Assembly (NCBI GenBank): GCA_958009055.1
Contig: OY253663.1
Coordinates: 62,001-126,000, forward strand
Length of the DNA stretch: 64,000 nucleotides
Source: Choricystis sp. odSpoLacu1
Lineage: Eukaryota; Chlorophyta; Trebouxiophyceae
Direction of reading: 5' to 3'
The notes beneath the pieces were generated by a model. The model made no database searches. It was not told the DNA's origin and worked only from the letters and a program-made list of their open reading frames with translations. This document shows positions 23,632-34,857 of this stretch, in pieces (positions within the stretch are counted from its first letter, which is position 1; the number at the start of each line of letters is the position of its first letter). A program made the position numbers and the translations under genes.

Positions 23632-24432
23632 TCACGCCGACGACGGCGCCCCTCCCCCTCCCCTCTCTCCACCTCCCCCCCCTCTGTCCCTACTCAAAAA
23701 CTTGCCCCCCGGCCCCCGGGGTCGCCGCACCGCGTGCGCGTGCCTGGACTCGTGCGCGTACGGCAAGCGCACGCCCGCGGTGGCCCGCGCCGCGGACGCC
23801 GCGCGCGCGCGCGCGCGGCGCGGCGCACCAGGATGCGGTGAAACTGCTTGGGGTTGACGTGGACCACGCGCAGGCCGCCCGCCGCCGCGGCGGCAGCCAC
23901 CGCTTGAGCGGCAGCCCGTGCGGCGGGGGGGGCTGCCCAGGGCGTGCCCCCACGCGGCGCGACCAGGAGAGCGGGGGCGGGGGCTGTCGTGTGCGGCACA
24001 CTGGGCTCGTGCCCCGCTCCCACCACCCCTGGCACAGCAGCCCCCGCCCCCCCCACCAGGCCGCAGTAGTAAGGGTCGGCCGCCAGGGCGGTCAGCTGGG
24101 GCTCCAGCGGCGCGGTCGGGTCGGGCGCGCGCGGCGCGCGCGGCGGGGGCGGCGGTGGTTGCGGAGGGCGCCGCACGCGGGGCGCGCGCACGGGGTGGGC
24201 CGGTTGCGTGGTCGACGGCGGGGCCGTGGGCGCCGGCGACGCAGCTGGGTTGGGGGCTGTAAGGAGAAAGGGTTGAGGCATCGCGCGGTGGAGGGCGGGC
24301 GCGTTTTCCGTCCCGCACGCCTCCCAGCCCTCTCGTGCGACACATAAACACACGCATGCACACCACAGCCCTCTCTCCACGCCCACCACACGCACCGTGC
24401 CCCTCAAAGTCGAGTCGTCTCGATGCCCGCAT
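23632..24432 (-). CDS. NF-YA: CCAAT-binding factor subunit NF-YA (one frame slip)
   Basis: DNA-contacting subunit of the CCAAT-box trimer NF-Y. Exon 2 is 23632-24256; a likely exon 1 is 24396-24432 (MRASRRLDFEGH), joined in matching phase, but the true start is uncertain. A Pro/Ala-rich region precedes the core: helix A1, VNPKQFHRILVRRAARARA (binds NF-YB/YC), and A2, LPYAHESRHAHAVRRPRGPGGKF (reads CCAAT). The two halves are in different frames; the change lies in the alternating GC run at about 23800-23817, and removing one GC unit restores a normal core with a typical linker length. Probably an indel error, or a strain-specific loss of DNA binding. Confidence 0.8.
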   Translation of the reverse strand: MRASRRLDFEGHGACGGRGERAVVCMRVFMCRTRGLGGVRDGKRARPPPRDASTLSPYSPQPSCVAGAHGPAVDHATGPPRARAPRAAPSATTAAPAARAARARPDRAAGAPADRPGGRPLLLRPGGGGGGCCARGGGSGARAQCAAHDSPRPRSPGRAAWGHALGSPPRRTGCRSSGGCRRGGGRPARGPRQPQAVSPHPGAPRRARARAASAARATAGVRLPYAHESRHAHAVRRPRGPGGKFLSRDRGGGGGERGGGGAPSSA

Positions 24433-24885
24433 GCCTGTCCCCCCGTCTCGCTGAGTTGGGGCTGTGCTGCGGTGCTGGTCTCGAGGGAGCACCCAGCACG
24501 CAGCCAGAGGGCGTGGCGCGCGGGGAGGCGCACGCACGGGGCGGCGCGCGGCGCGCGTGCGATGGACAAGCGCGCGCGCGAAATGACGACGAGAGAGTGA
24601 AGAGCTGCGTGAGAGCGACAACGCCGACGCCCACCACGACGAAGAGAGAGGGAGCAAGGCTTGCGCGGCACCAGCCTCTCTCCACTCGCTCGCTTTCGAC
24701 CCAGCTCCTAGGTGCGCTACGCCTCCCGACACCTGCCTCTGCCTCACACGCGGGCGTGCACCCCCAATGCGCGTGCGCCCAGGGCGGCACGCGCACACCC
24801 GGCCCCAGCGTCGGCTCACGTTCCTTTTCCCTCCCCCCCTCCAGCCCGTCCACGCCTCCCCCTCCTCCCTTCACCCATCGCAGCC
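24433..24885. promoter_or_regulatory. Divergent promoter region NF-YA / zeta-carotene desaturase
   Basis: 453 bp between the proposed NF-YA start and the desaturase start on the opposite strand. It may include an unseen upstream NF-YA exon, since the first exon proposed is only 37 nt. Otherwise GC-rich without recognised motifs. Confidence 0.4.
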
Positions 24886-26685
24886 ATGCGCGCCTCCGCG
24901 CCGCGCCTGGCCGCCGCGCCCGCAGTGCGGTCGACGCCGCGCCGTGCCGCGCGCCGCGCGGCCGGGCCGGCGCGCGCCGCCGCGCCGCCCGCCACCGCCA
25001 CCGTGCGCGACGTCGGCCTGAAGGACAGGCCGCTGAAGAGTCTTTTCCCGGATGAGCCTGGAGCGCCGGCGCCGGTGAGTGGGGTTTAGGGGGGAGAGAG
25101 GGCGGGAGGGAGCGACCAAATTTCGCCGACGCGTCGTGGCCTCGAGCTCACCCTCACCACCACCACACCTTCACAGAACGCCCCCAAACTCAAAGTCGCC
25201 ATCGTCGGCTCCGGCCTGGCCGGTCTTTCCACCGCCGTCGAACTGCTGGACCAGGGGTACGAGGTCGACATCTACGAGTCGCGCCCCTTTCCGGGAGGCA
25301 AGGTCGCGTCGTGGCTCGTCGGCGACAACCACGTCGAGATGGGGCTCCACGTCTTCTTTGGGTGCTACTTCAACCTCTTCCGCCTCATGGCCAAGTGCGG
25401 CGTCCTGGACAACCTGCTGGTCAAGGAGCACACCCATACCTTTTGCAACACGGGGGGCGACGTGCGCGAGCTCGACTTTCGTTTCTTCCTGGGCGACCAA
25501 AAAATCGGCGCCCCATTCCACGGCCTCAAAGCTTTCTTTACGACGCCCCAACTCTCCCCCGCCGACAAGCTGGCCAACTCGCTGGCCCTGGGCACGTCGC
25601 CGATTGTGCGTGCCCTGATCGACCCCGAGGGCGGCATGCGCGACATCCGTGCCCTCGACGGCGTCTCCTTTGCCGACTGGTTCAAATCGCACGGCGGCTC
25701 CCAAGCCTCCATCGACCGCATGTGGGACCCCATCGCCTACGCGCTGGGCTTCCTGGACTGCAAAGACATCTCGGCGAGGTGCATGCTGACCATTTTCCAG
25801 TTTTTCGCGACCAAGACGGACGCCAGCGTGCTGCGCATGCTGAATGGTTCCCCTGCCGAACGCCTGTTGAAGCCCATCCTGGCCTACATCGAGGCCAGGG
25901 GGGGCAGGCTGCACCTGCGCACCGGGTGCCGGGAGGTGCTGTACGAAGAGACGGCGGACGGCACCCTGGAAGTGACGGGGCTGCGCTTAACCCGCGCCGG
26001 CCGCGAAACCATCGCCAAGGCCGACGCCTATGTCGCCGCCCTCGACGTCCCGGGAGCCAAAGCCTTTGTCCCCCATGCTTGGCGCCGCTACCCCCTGTTT
26101 GACAACGTCTACCGCCTCGTCGGCGTGCCCGTCATCACGGTGCAGCTGCGGTACGATGGGTGGGTGACCGAGCTCAAGGACGGCGCCCCCGCGACGCGCG
26201 GCCCCCCCGGCCGCGGCCTGGACAACCTGCTGTATTCAGCAGACGCTGACTTCTCCTGCTTTGCCGACCTGGCGGTCACGTCCCCCGTGGACTACTTCCG
26301 CGAGGGTGAAGGGTCCCTGCTGCAGTGCGTGCTGACGCCGGCCGACCCCTACATGCCGTTGACCAATGAAGCCATCGCCGACAAAGTGCACGCCCAAGTG
26401 CTCAAACTGTTCCCATCTGCCAGCAACCTGAAACCCACGTGGTCGTCGGTCGTCAAAGTCGCGCAGTCGCTGTACCGTGAAGCGCCAGGCATGGACGTGT
26501 TCCGCCCCGACCAGGCCACTCCCGTCAAGCGCATGTTCTTGGCGGGCTCCTACACCAAGCAGGACTACATCGACTCCATGGAGGGGGCCACGCTGTCGGG
26601 GCGGCTGTGCGCGGGCAAGGTGGTGGCGGCCGCGCCCGGGTTGGTGGGGGGCGTCAAAAAGGAGGCGGCCACGGTGGCGGCGTGA
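24886..26685 (+). CDS. ZDS: Zeta-carotene desaturase, plastid
   Basis: FAD-dependent plastid enzyme converting zeta-carotene via neurosporene to lycopene. Exon 1 24886-25074 is an Arg/Ala-rich transit peptide ([20 protein letters not shown]); intron 25075-25176; exon 2 25177-26685. 565 residues. Dinucleotide-binding motif [18 protein letters not shown], then GGKVASW and the substrate-region segment [18 protein letters not shown], which distinguishes ZDS from phytoene desaturase; C-terminal [22 protein letters not shown] binds FAD. A typical length and full set of motifs. It is the clearest marker of a photosynthetic lineage here. Confidence 0.97.
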
Positions 26686-26872
26686 GTGAGAGAGAAAAAG
26701 AAGAGAGTGTGTGTCTTTGTGTGAATCATCATTTATTTTGTGCGTTTGATCGTGGCGAGTCCCTCAACAAAAAGGAAGAAAACAAAGTTTTTTCAGTTTC
26801 TCGCTAAGACCTCTTTCTCTTCCACCTCTTAAGTTTCTACCCTCTCACCTCCTCTCACTCCTCAACACCTCC

Positions 26873-29800
26873 TCACCCCCCGCGCAACAGATCCCACTTC
26901 CATTCGGCAGGCTTGGGAGGGAGTATATTTCCCTCCCCTCCCTCCACACTCGTAGCCGGCGGGTGTGTTTTGACGTGGTCGGCAGCCGCCGCGGCCGCTG
27001 CCACCGCATCACTCACCGCCGCCTGCAGCGCACGTGCATCATCCTCATGCCCCAGCATGACCAACGCCTCCGTCAGGGCGCCCACACACGCCAGCTTGTG
27101 GTCGGTGGGGGCGGCTGCCGCCAGGGTGGCCGCCAGCGCGGCTTCCTCGCCGGACGACCCGACGCGCACGCGGTGGCGCGCTTTTGGTTTGGCCGCTTTT
27201 TCTTTGCGCCCTCCCCGGCCGCCCATTGTGGATGGCGCGATGGAGGCTGCGGACGAAGACTGCGCTGTGAGCGCCATGTTGGAGGCCAAAGTGTAAGCAG
27301 AAAGACCTGTGATGCCGGTGACGGCGCTGGCGCCGCCGTCGTCGTCGTCGTCCGGCAGACCGTCGCGCTCGCCAACGGCGGCCTGCATCGCCACCCGGCG
27401 CGCCTGCACGTCTTTGTAGCGGGCCAGGTACTTGCGCGCGCGCTCTGCGTCGGTGCGCGCGTCGTCTAGGGCGGCGGCTGCCGCGTCTGCCACGGCTGGA
27501 GCAACAGTCGTGTCCACCAGGTCGCTCCTGCCAGCGTCGGCCCCGACGCGCAGCGCGTCGTGCCACTCGCCGCCCGCGGCCAGCCATTCGACGGCTCGGT
27601 CGACGTCGTGCAGGTAGCGTTCAGCCACGCAGGCAGCGTCCGCGTAGCGGGCGGAGGAGGCCAGTGTGTCGGCAAGGGTGGCGGCCAGGTCGGCCAGCGC
27701 GGCCGCATCGTGCGTGCCACGCGCTTGGGCCAGGCCCAGCGCAGCGCGCCACGCGCCCGCCTCCGCGTAGGATGCGATGGCGCCGACCACGTCGCCCGCA
27801 GTCAACCGAGCTAGAGCTGCATCTTCGTGGCGGCCGTGGGAGGTCAGGTGGGACGCGTACGCGGCAAGGGCGGCCGCACGCGCGGGCGACCCAGGCGGCA
27901 GCGCCCCCGCCAGCCGCCTCAACAGGCCGTGCGCGGTGGCCACGGCCAAGGCTTCGTCGGCGTGGTCGGGGCCGGCTTCCACGAGCGCGTCCAGGACGCG
28001 TTCCCAGCGGCCCAGGCGGGCGTCGACCGCGGCGCGGCGCAGCGGGCCGGCCGGGCGCGCGGCGAGCGTGCGCAGTTCTGCCAGGTACTCCCCCGGGTCG
28101 CGCCCAGCGGCCAACACCACCATGTGGGCTACCTCCAGGTCGTACGCGCCCAGGGCGGCCGCGTACAGGGAATCAAATGGGGTGGACAGCAGGAGTGCGC
28201 GCAGGCCGGCGTCGGCGGGCGTCGGTGGCAGCGCGCGCGCATCGTCGACGCGGCCGACGCCCAGCTTCTCGGTCAGGGGGTGGGGCGCGGGCGTGGCGCC
28301 TCCCGTGGCCGCCAGCTCGGCTTGGCGCACCCGGCGCACGGCGGCCAGGGCGGCGGGCAGGTCGGCGAGTGCTGCATGCGCTGCCACTGTGGGGCGCAAC
28401 CAGGCGGCTTCTCCGCCAGGAGCAGCCGCCAGCGCGTCCCGCAGGGCGGCCGCCACGATGGCCACCTTGTCGACGTCGGTCGGGGGGCCGGTGCTGGCGG
28501 CCGGGTCGGCGGCTGAAAGCCATGAATAGCGGCCAGCGAGTGTCGAGCCGGGCGCGAGCGCTCGCACAAGGTCGGCGACGGCGGCGTCGTCCCCCGTGGC
28601 GGCCACATAGTCGGCAGCGCAGTCAATGAAGGACGGCCACGCGTAGTCGACCAACAGGTTGGGATCCAGCCGGTGCGTTGCGACCGCGGCCGCCGCAGCT
28701 TGCCAGTCGCGGGCTGCCAGGGACGCGCCCACGGACGCCAGCACCAGGGCGCGCGGCCACACGGTCTCCAGGTTGCCGCGCGGCATGGCTAGAATGACGG
28801 CGCAGCCTGATGGCGGCACGGCGACGACCGTGGACCCCGCTTCGACCGCGCGTGCGGCCGGGTCGCCGCGCCGCGTCGTTCTCAGGCCCGCCCCCCGCAT
28901 CGCGGCCCTCATGTCTGCTTTCCAGCTACCGGCCGGCACATCTTTGTCGGGGGGTGGGGGTGGAGGCGGTGGGCCGGGGGCCAGGCCGCCGGTGGCGAGG
29001 CGGGACGTTGGCGAGACACGCAGCACGTCGTCACCGCCGATGGTGATGACTGCGGCGCCGCCGGCCCCGCCCCAGCGCACGCCGACGGACCGAATGGCGC
29101 GTGCGATGACGGTGGGGCCCAGGTGCAGGTCGCCGGACTGCGTGAGGCCCAGGGCGGCGCCGCCGTCCCCAAGCGACCAGACCCGAGGGCACGCGCGCGG
29201 CAGGGGCACGCGCGCGACCGGCCCCCGCCCCGGCGCCCACTCCCACACGCTGCCGTCGGCGGTGTGGATGAGGGTGTTACCGCAGGCGGCGCCGCCAGGG
29301 TGAGGGACCAGCGTGACGGATGGGGAGGGCAGGCGGGCGCGGGAGAGAACGGCGCCACGCACGCTCACCTCCACCGCTTCATCCCGCCCGTCGCCTGCTC
29401 CAGCTGCCGCCGTGATCACAGCGATCAAGCTCTCTGGTGTCGCCCATGCCAAAGCGCGTGGCGTGCCGCCCGCGTGCCAGTCGGCAGGCAGCGGCAGCGG
29501 CGACGCAGCCAGCGAAGGCACACTCTGCCAGTCGTCGCCGCCTGCTCCACACACTGCCACACTCACGCCGCCGTCCACCGTCAGCACGGCCACCGCTTCA
29601 CCGCCGTCCATGGTGCCGCCCACAGCCACCGCGACGCCGGGGGAGGGGGTCTCGATCGTTGCGGCCGCGAGCGGGGGCGGCAGCGCGCACCGCGCCAGCG
29701 GGGTCACCCGCACGCCACGTCCGTCCAGCACGGCGGCGGTGCCGGCGGGGGAGGTGGTGGGGGCCAAAATGTAGTCTGTGGTGGCCAGGGTGAGGGTGTC

Positions 29801-30974
29801 TCCGGGCGCGCGCCACGCCGCGTGCAGGCGCAGCGGCGCGCCGTCGTCCCACGCCACCGCCACGCCGGCGGGGGCGGCCCGGCGGCCCGCCGCGTGCCAG
29901 TGCCAGTTGCAGCGGCGCCACAGCTGGATGGTGGCTATGGCGGGGGCGTCGGAGCCACTCTCTCTTTCCGCAACAATCGCAACGACTTCAGAACACGGCG
30001 ACCACGCGACTCCGACCACCCGCCACCCGGGCTCCACCACCCCAAAGTCGCCGTGCCGCATGCCGTTGGGCTCGATCAAGGCGATGCGGCCGGGGTGGGC
30101 GGCCCTGGACGCTGCGTCGGGGGCTGCAGGCGTGAGCGCGCGCGTGGTGGGGCGCGCAGCGGCGGCAGCCTCTGATGCTGCAGGCACCACACGAACGGCC
30201 GCGTACACGTGCCGCCCGTTGGGCTGCCACGCGACGGGGCCGGCCAGGGGGTCGCCCCCCTCCCCCAGGGCGGCCAAGTCGCCAGACGGCGCGGTGTGCA
30301 CGCGCAGTACAAACGGGTGCCCTGCCCCTGCCCGCACCACGGTGGCCAGTTCGGTGCCATCCCCTTTCCACGTGATGAATGCGTCCCCAGGGGTGAGCGT
30401 GACGGGTCCGGTCTGCCGTGGCGGCATGGTGCGGGCCGGCACGGGCGCGTCGCACCACGCCAACGCGTCAGCATCGCCCAGGGGGGCCCAGTCTGCGCCC
30501 GCTCCGCCGATGAGCAGCATGCGGCCGGTTGTGGTGATCAAGGCCACGCAATCCCCGGTGGGAGACGGAGATGCGGCAGCCAGGCCGCCATCGACCGCGC
30601 CGACCTCCGTCGCCACGCCGTCGCCCGCGGCCAGCGTCGTCAACGCGCCGGTGGGGCCAGATACAACAAGCAAGGCGTCCAGTTCGATGACGTAGGACAG
30701 GGAGATGGGGGTGTCGTGCGTGTCGGCGGTCCAGGTGAGCTGAGGGAAGGGAAAGGGGTGGTTGGTTTGGGGGGGTGATGAGCAGGCTCTTGCACGCTTC
30801 TCCACCCCCAAAAGAACTCACCTGGCCATCTGTCTCCACTCTGCAGACGCGCCCATCGGCGGTGGCCACGTAGCGCGCCCCCGAGCCGCCGTCCACCGCG
30901 ACCGCTACGACTGGGGCTGTGGAGGTGGTGGCGACAGCGACGTCGCGGCCGGCGACGCAGTGCAGGTTGTCCAT
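26873..30974 (-). CDS. ELP1: Elongator complex subunit 1 (ELP1/IKAP)
   Basis: Scaffold of Elongator, which makes the cm5U modifications of wobble uridines in tRNA. Exon 1 30822-30974 (51 codons), intron 30740-30821, exon 2 26873-30739; about 1,339 residues, the usual size. N-terminal WD40-type beta-propellers with family text RCNWHWHAAG, then a C-terminal TPR-like helical region with VAHMVVLAAGRDPGEYLAEL and ALARLTAGDVVGAIASYAEAGAWRAAL, and a basic patch (KPKARHRVRVGSSGEE) like the tRNA-binding Lys/Arg region of ELP1. Head-to-head with the POLD3-like gene across 223 bp. Confidence 0.92.
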
Positions 30975-31197
30975 TGTGTGTGGGAGGGTGTGTTAGTGGG
31001 CGTGGGGTGGGGGCGCGCGCCACACTAGGCGGCGGAGCGGGGCCCCATGCGGCGCGACGCCAAGCAGAGCCGTCGAAACGAAAAACGTCGCTCACTACGT
31101 GAAGAGAAAACGCGCGCAGAAAAACGACACCCCCTCGCGCGCTCCCACTCTCCGTCCAAACAGACTCGCCACCATAGCCACGTCTGCCGTGCTCCCC

Positions 31198-32482
31198 ATG
31201 GCGGCCCCGTCACCCCCCAGCGCGGCCGCGCTGCAGGCCGAGCTGAAGGCGTTGGTCGGGGATGAGCTGCAGGTGAGAGGGGTGGGGGTGCGCGGTGGCA
31301 CGGTCGTGCACGCGATCTCATCGCGCAGCCGTGACGCGTGGCTGTGGCGCACGGGTGGCGGGAGGGGCGGGCGCGCGCGGGCGGCCGGTTGAAAAGCGGG
31401 CGCAATGCCTGCGCGCGCGATTGAAAAAACAACGCCGATGCCCCCGCCATCTCACCCACCCTCTTCCCACACAACAGTCCGTCTCCTACAAGCAACTGGC
31501 CCGCAAGCACGGCCTCCACGTCGACATCGCCAAGGCCGCGCTCTTTGCGTTTGCCGAGCGGGCGGGCTCGAGCGCTGTGTCCGCCACCTTTCTCGTGGGG
31601 GGCTACCGCCCCGACGGCTCGCACACGGTGCGCCTGGTGCCGGCCGCCGACCTGGACGCGGCGCGTGGCGAGTTCAACCCCGTGACCGGGGTCCACTGCT
31701 TTGCGGTGGCGCCCGCTGCCCGCCACGGCGGCGGCACTGGCGCCACCGCGCTGTGGAGTGGGGACGCGGCCGACGAGGCGACGCTGTATGATGGCGCGGT
31801 GGCCGGCGGTGACAACGCCCTGGTGGATGGCCGCTGCTCCGCGGTGGAGTGCCCGGGGCTGGTGCGCGTGGCGCGCCCGGTCAAGCCCGCGAAAGCGGCG
31901 CCCCCGCCGCCGTCTGCTCCCAAGCCTGCCACCAAGCCGGCTGTGCCTGCCGCCAAACCCACTGCCAAGAAAAAGGGCGGCGGCATCGCGGCCCAGATCA
32001 AGCGCGCGGCGGCGGCGGCGCCCAAGCGGTCCGCTCCCGCCGCGGCTGATGGCTCAGACTCGGACGGCCCCGTGCGCGCGGGGCGGCGATCCGTGCCCCG
32101 CGTCGACTCGTCGGACGATGAGGAACCGGCGCCGCCGGCCGACCCGTACGCGGAGGAGGAGGGTGTGCCATCGCCGTCGCCTGCAGCAGCTGCCGCCGCG
32201 CGCGGTGCCGGCGTCGCCCCCAAGAAACGCAAAGTGACGCGCACCACCATCAATGAAAACGGGGAGGAGGTGACGGAGGAGGTGTGCGAGGACGGTGGCG
32301 GGGAGGAGGCGGGCGCGGCGCCACCGCCGCCGCCGCCGCCGCGCAAGGCCGCCTCGCCCGCCGCCAAAAAGCGGCCGTCCCCCGCTCCCAAGGGCACCGT
32401 GGCGCCCGCCAAGGGCCAGACGAAGGCCACCGCCGCCAAGGGCACCAAGAGCATTGCGTCCTTCTTTTCGAGGAAGAAGTAG
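31198..32482 (+). CDS. POLD3: DNA polymerase delta p66-like subunit (POLD3/Cdc27)
   Basis: Accessory subunit linking Pol delta to PCNA. Exon 1 31198-31272, intron 31273-31477, exon 2 31478-32482; 359 residues. N-terminal Cdc27 winged-helix-like part begins LQAELKALVGDELQ|SVSYKQLARKHGLHV. A long Lys/Pro/Ala-rich disordered region follows, with the family element RTTINENGEEVTEEV near residue 285. The C-terminus ends KSIASFFSRKK, a PCNA-interacting peptide (hydrophobic, two residues, FF). Low sequence complexity of the middle is normal for this subunit. Convergent with the next gene, 78 bp between stops. Confidence 0.85.
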
Positions 32483-32560
32483 AGAGGGAGGAGGTAACGG
32501 AAGAGACAACGCTTTTGCAAAAACTGCACTCGGGACACAAAATTTCACAGAAACAATCCA

Positions 32561-33263
32561 CTACCCGCCATGCTCTTTCAGCAGGGCCTCTATCTCGGCC
32601 GGTTCCAGCCCCTCAAACCTGTCTGCCGCCCCCGCTGTGACGCCAGCGTGCGCCGCCACGTACGCCTCCACCTCCTCTGGCGTCTCCCCGTCAAACGGGT
32701 CGGCTTCACCGTCGAGAACAAACAACGGGGCGCCCGCCAGCAGGGGGCGCACCGCCGCTCTGCGGGCGGCTTCCCGGGCGTCGTCGGTGGGGGAGGGAGG
32801 GGGGGGGGTGGAGCGCACGAGGCGGGAGTAGCCGAGCCCCGCGAGCGCGGTCACAAACAGGCCCCAGTACACATTCTCCCAGGGGCGCAGGCCGCCGGGG
32901 CCGCCTTCGAGCTGGCGGCGCTCCCAGGGGAACATCCAGGTGGTGGCTGTGTTTTGAGGGGGTGGGTGGGAGAGGGTGGGTGGGTGGTGGCGTCGTTTTC
33001 GTGCCAATTGCTCCCACTCGCGTTTGCTCCTTCAACAAACACACACCTTTCACAGCAGCCACTTGGGCGTCAGTCATGGCAGACGGCGCGGCCGACGTCG
33101 AGGGGGCGCCCGCGTCGGCCGAGGGAGCGGCGTCTGCGTTTGCGCGCTGCGCTCGGGGCACGGGCACGCGGCCGCGGTAGTAGCGTGCATACTCGGGGGG
33201 AGGCTCTGCAGCGCCGCCTGACGCAAAGCGGCGCAGCAGCAGGGAGAGGGCGCGGCGGCGCAT
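32561..33263 (-). CDS. Small single-pass membrane protein, possible mitochondrial complex I ESSS-type
   Basis: Exon 1 33047-33263, intron 32947-33046 (donor GTGTG), exon 2 32561-32946; 200 residues. The N-terminus MRRRALSLLLRRFASGG looks like a mitochondrial presequence. A conserved-looking WMFPWERRQ precedes a single hydrophobic segment (VYWGLFVTALAGLGYS, about 110-126), followed by an acidic C-terminus. The combination recalls the ESSS/NDUFB11 accessory subunit of respiratory complex I, but similarity is weak and I cannot confirm it. Head-to-head with the hydrogenase gene across only 109 bp. Confidence 0.6.
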
Positions 33264-33372
33264 CGCGGTTGGAGCGTTTTTTTTACGTCGGTCTGTGTGA
33301 TGTCGAAAAAAAATCACTCCAATTGAAAAAAAGCTCCCCCATCCCAAACCCACCCCCAAACCCACCACGCCC
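33264..33372. promoter_or_regulatory. Short divergent promoter upstream of HydA
   Basis: Only 109 bp separate the two start codons. It is A/T-rich relative to surroundings, with T- and A-runs and a CCAAT pentamer on the plus strand at 33319-33323. Both genes must share or overlap their control elements here. CCAAT is the site read by NF-Y, whose A subunit gene is also in the window; any functional link is inference. Confidence 0.55.
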
Positions 33373-34857
33373 ATGGCGCTGGCTGTGTCGCGGCGTCGCC
33401 CTCTGTGCCCGGTGCACACGGGTGCGCGGGTGCGCGTGCCGACCCGCGTCCGCGCCACCGCTGCCGAGACGCGGGTGCGCGCCACCACCCGCGTCCACGC
33501 CACCGCCGCAGACGCTGACCACGTCGCCGCCGTGCAGGCCGCCCTCGCGGACCCGTCGCGCCAGGTGTGGGCTCAAACAGCCCCCGCTGTCCGCGTCGCC
33601 ATATCGGAAGAGTTTGGCCTGCCGCCCGGGTTTACTTCCCCCGGCCAGCTGGTCGCGTCGCTGCGCGCTCTCGGCTTTGACCGCGTGTACGACGTGGCCC
33701 TGGGCGCCGACCTGACCGTCATGGAAGAGGGACACGAACTCATCGACCGCATCCTGGCCGGCGGCCGTGGCGACACCCTGCCCATGATGACGAGCTGCTG
33801 CCCCGGGTGGGTCGCGTACGTCGAAAAATCGGCGCCCGAGCTCATCCCCCACCTCTCCTCCTGCAAGTCGCCCCACCTCATGCTGGCCCGCGTGCTCAAA
33901 GCGTACGTGGCTCCTCGCGACGGCCTGGACCCGGGGGCTGTGACTGTCGTGTCCGTCATGCCCTGTGTCAAGAAACAGGGGGAAGCCGACCGCCCGGGCA
34001 ACGCGACCGCAGAGGGTGGGCGCGACGTCGACCACGTGCTGACGACGCGCGACCTGGGCGCCCTGCTGCGTGACGCAGGCATCCAGCTGCCCACGCTGGA
34101 GCCTCAACCGTATGACGACGCGCTGGGTGCTGAATCAGGGAGCGGCGTCCTGTTCGGGTCAACAGGGGGCGTCATGGAGGCCGCCCTGCGCACCGTCTAC
34201 GAGGCTGCGACAGGAGAAGCCATGGCGCGGCTGGCCTACGAACCCGTGCGCGGGCTGGAGGGGGTGCGCGTGACGACGGTGCACCTGCCGCTGGCGGCAG
34301 ACTCGCCGCTCGCGTCCGCCGTCGGCCAGGACGGCGTCCTCCACCTGCGCGCCGGCGTCGCCAACGGCCTGGCCAACGCCAAAGCCCTGCTGGCCAAGCT
34401 GAAAGATGGGTCCATCGCCCCCCTGCTCTTTGTGGAGGTGATGGCGTGTCCCGGCGGCTGCATCGGGGGCGGCGGCCAACCCCGGAGCGCCGACAAGGGC
34501 GCGCTGGCCGCGCGCCAAGCCGTGCTGTACGCCCTGGACCGCGCCGCCCCCCTGCGACGGGCGCACGACAACCCCTCCGTCAAGGCGATGTACGACGACT
34601 TTTTGACGGCGCCCCTGTCGCCCGCTGCGCACGCCCACCTGCACACTCGGTATTGGGAGGGCGGGCCTCCCGCTGGTGACGCAGGCGGCACGCCTCCTTC
34701 CCCGCCCCAGCTGGACCCGCACCTGCCCCCCGACAGCGCGCTGGCGGATGCGCTGGCGGTGCAGGCGCGCGCTCTCGCGGAGGCGGGCGGTGGGGACGAG
34801 CACGTGTGCGAGCACTGCGGCGCGGTGGTGGATGGCGGCGGGTGCGAGGCGAAATGA
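33373..34857 (+). CDS. HYDA: [FeFe]-hydrogenase, algal HydA type
   Basis: Plastid H2-producing hydrogenase reduced by ferredoxin. One exon, 494 residues. Arg/Ala/Val-rich transit peptide (about 1-45), then the H-cluster domain directly, without accessory ferredoxin-like domains. H-cluster motifs: TSCCPGW (C142 proton-transfer Cys, C143 ligand), MPCVKKQGEADR (C198), FGSTGGVMEAALR, EVMACPGGCIGGGGQP (C359, C363). All four cluster ligands are present, so it should bind the cluster. The loop after VRVTTVHLP lacks the long insertion of the Chlamydomonas enzymes. Unusual: a C-terminal extension from about 430 ends with C479-x2-C482-x8-C491. The maturases HydE/F/G are not in the window. Confidence 0.96.
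   Translation: MALAVSRRRPLCPVHTGARVRVPTRVRATAAETRVRATTRVHATAADADHVAAVQAALADPSRQVWAQTAPAVRVAISEEFGLPPGFTSPGQLVASLRALGFDRVYDVALGADLTVMEEGHELIDRILAGGRGDTLPMMTSCCPGWVAYVEKSAPELIPHLSSCKSPHLMLARVLKAYVAPRDGLDPGAVTVVSVMPCVKKQGEADRPGNATAEGGRDVDHVLTTRDLGALLRDAGIQLPTLEPQPYDDALGAESGSGVLFGSTGGVMEAALRTVYEAATGEAMARLAYEPVRGLEGVRVTTVHLPLAADSPLASAVGQDGVLHLRAGVANGLANAKALLAKLKDGSIAPLLFVEVMACPGGCIGGGGQPRSADKGALAARQAVLYALDRAAPLRRAHDNPSVKAMYDDFLTAPLSPAAHAHLHTRYWEGGPPAGDAGGTPPSPPQLDPHLPPDSALADALAVQARALAEAGGGDEHVCEHCGAVVDGGGCEAK

Noticed and set aside
33373..34857. Cytosolic Nar1/NARF-like protein instead of a hydrogenase
   Set aside because: All three H-cluster motifs with the four Cys ligands and the proton-transfer Cys are present, and N-terminal Fe-S motifs of Nar1 are absent.
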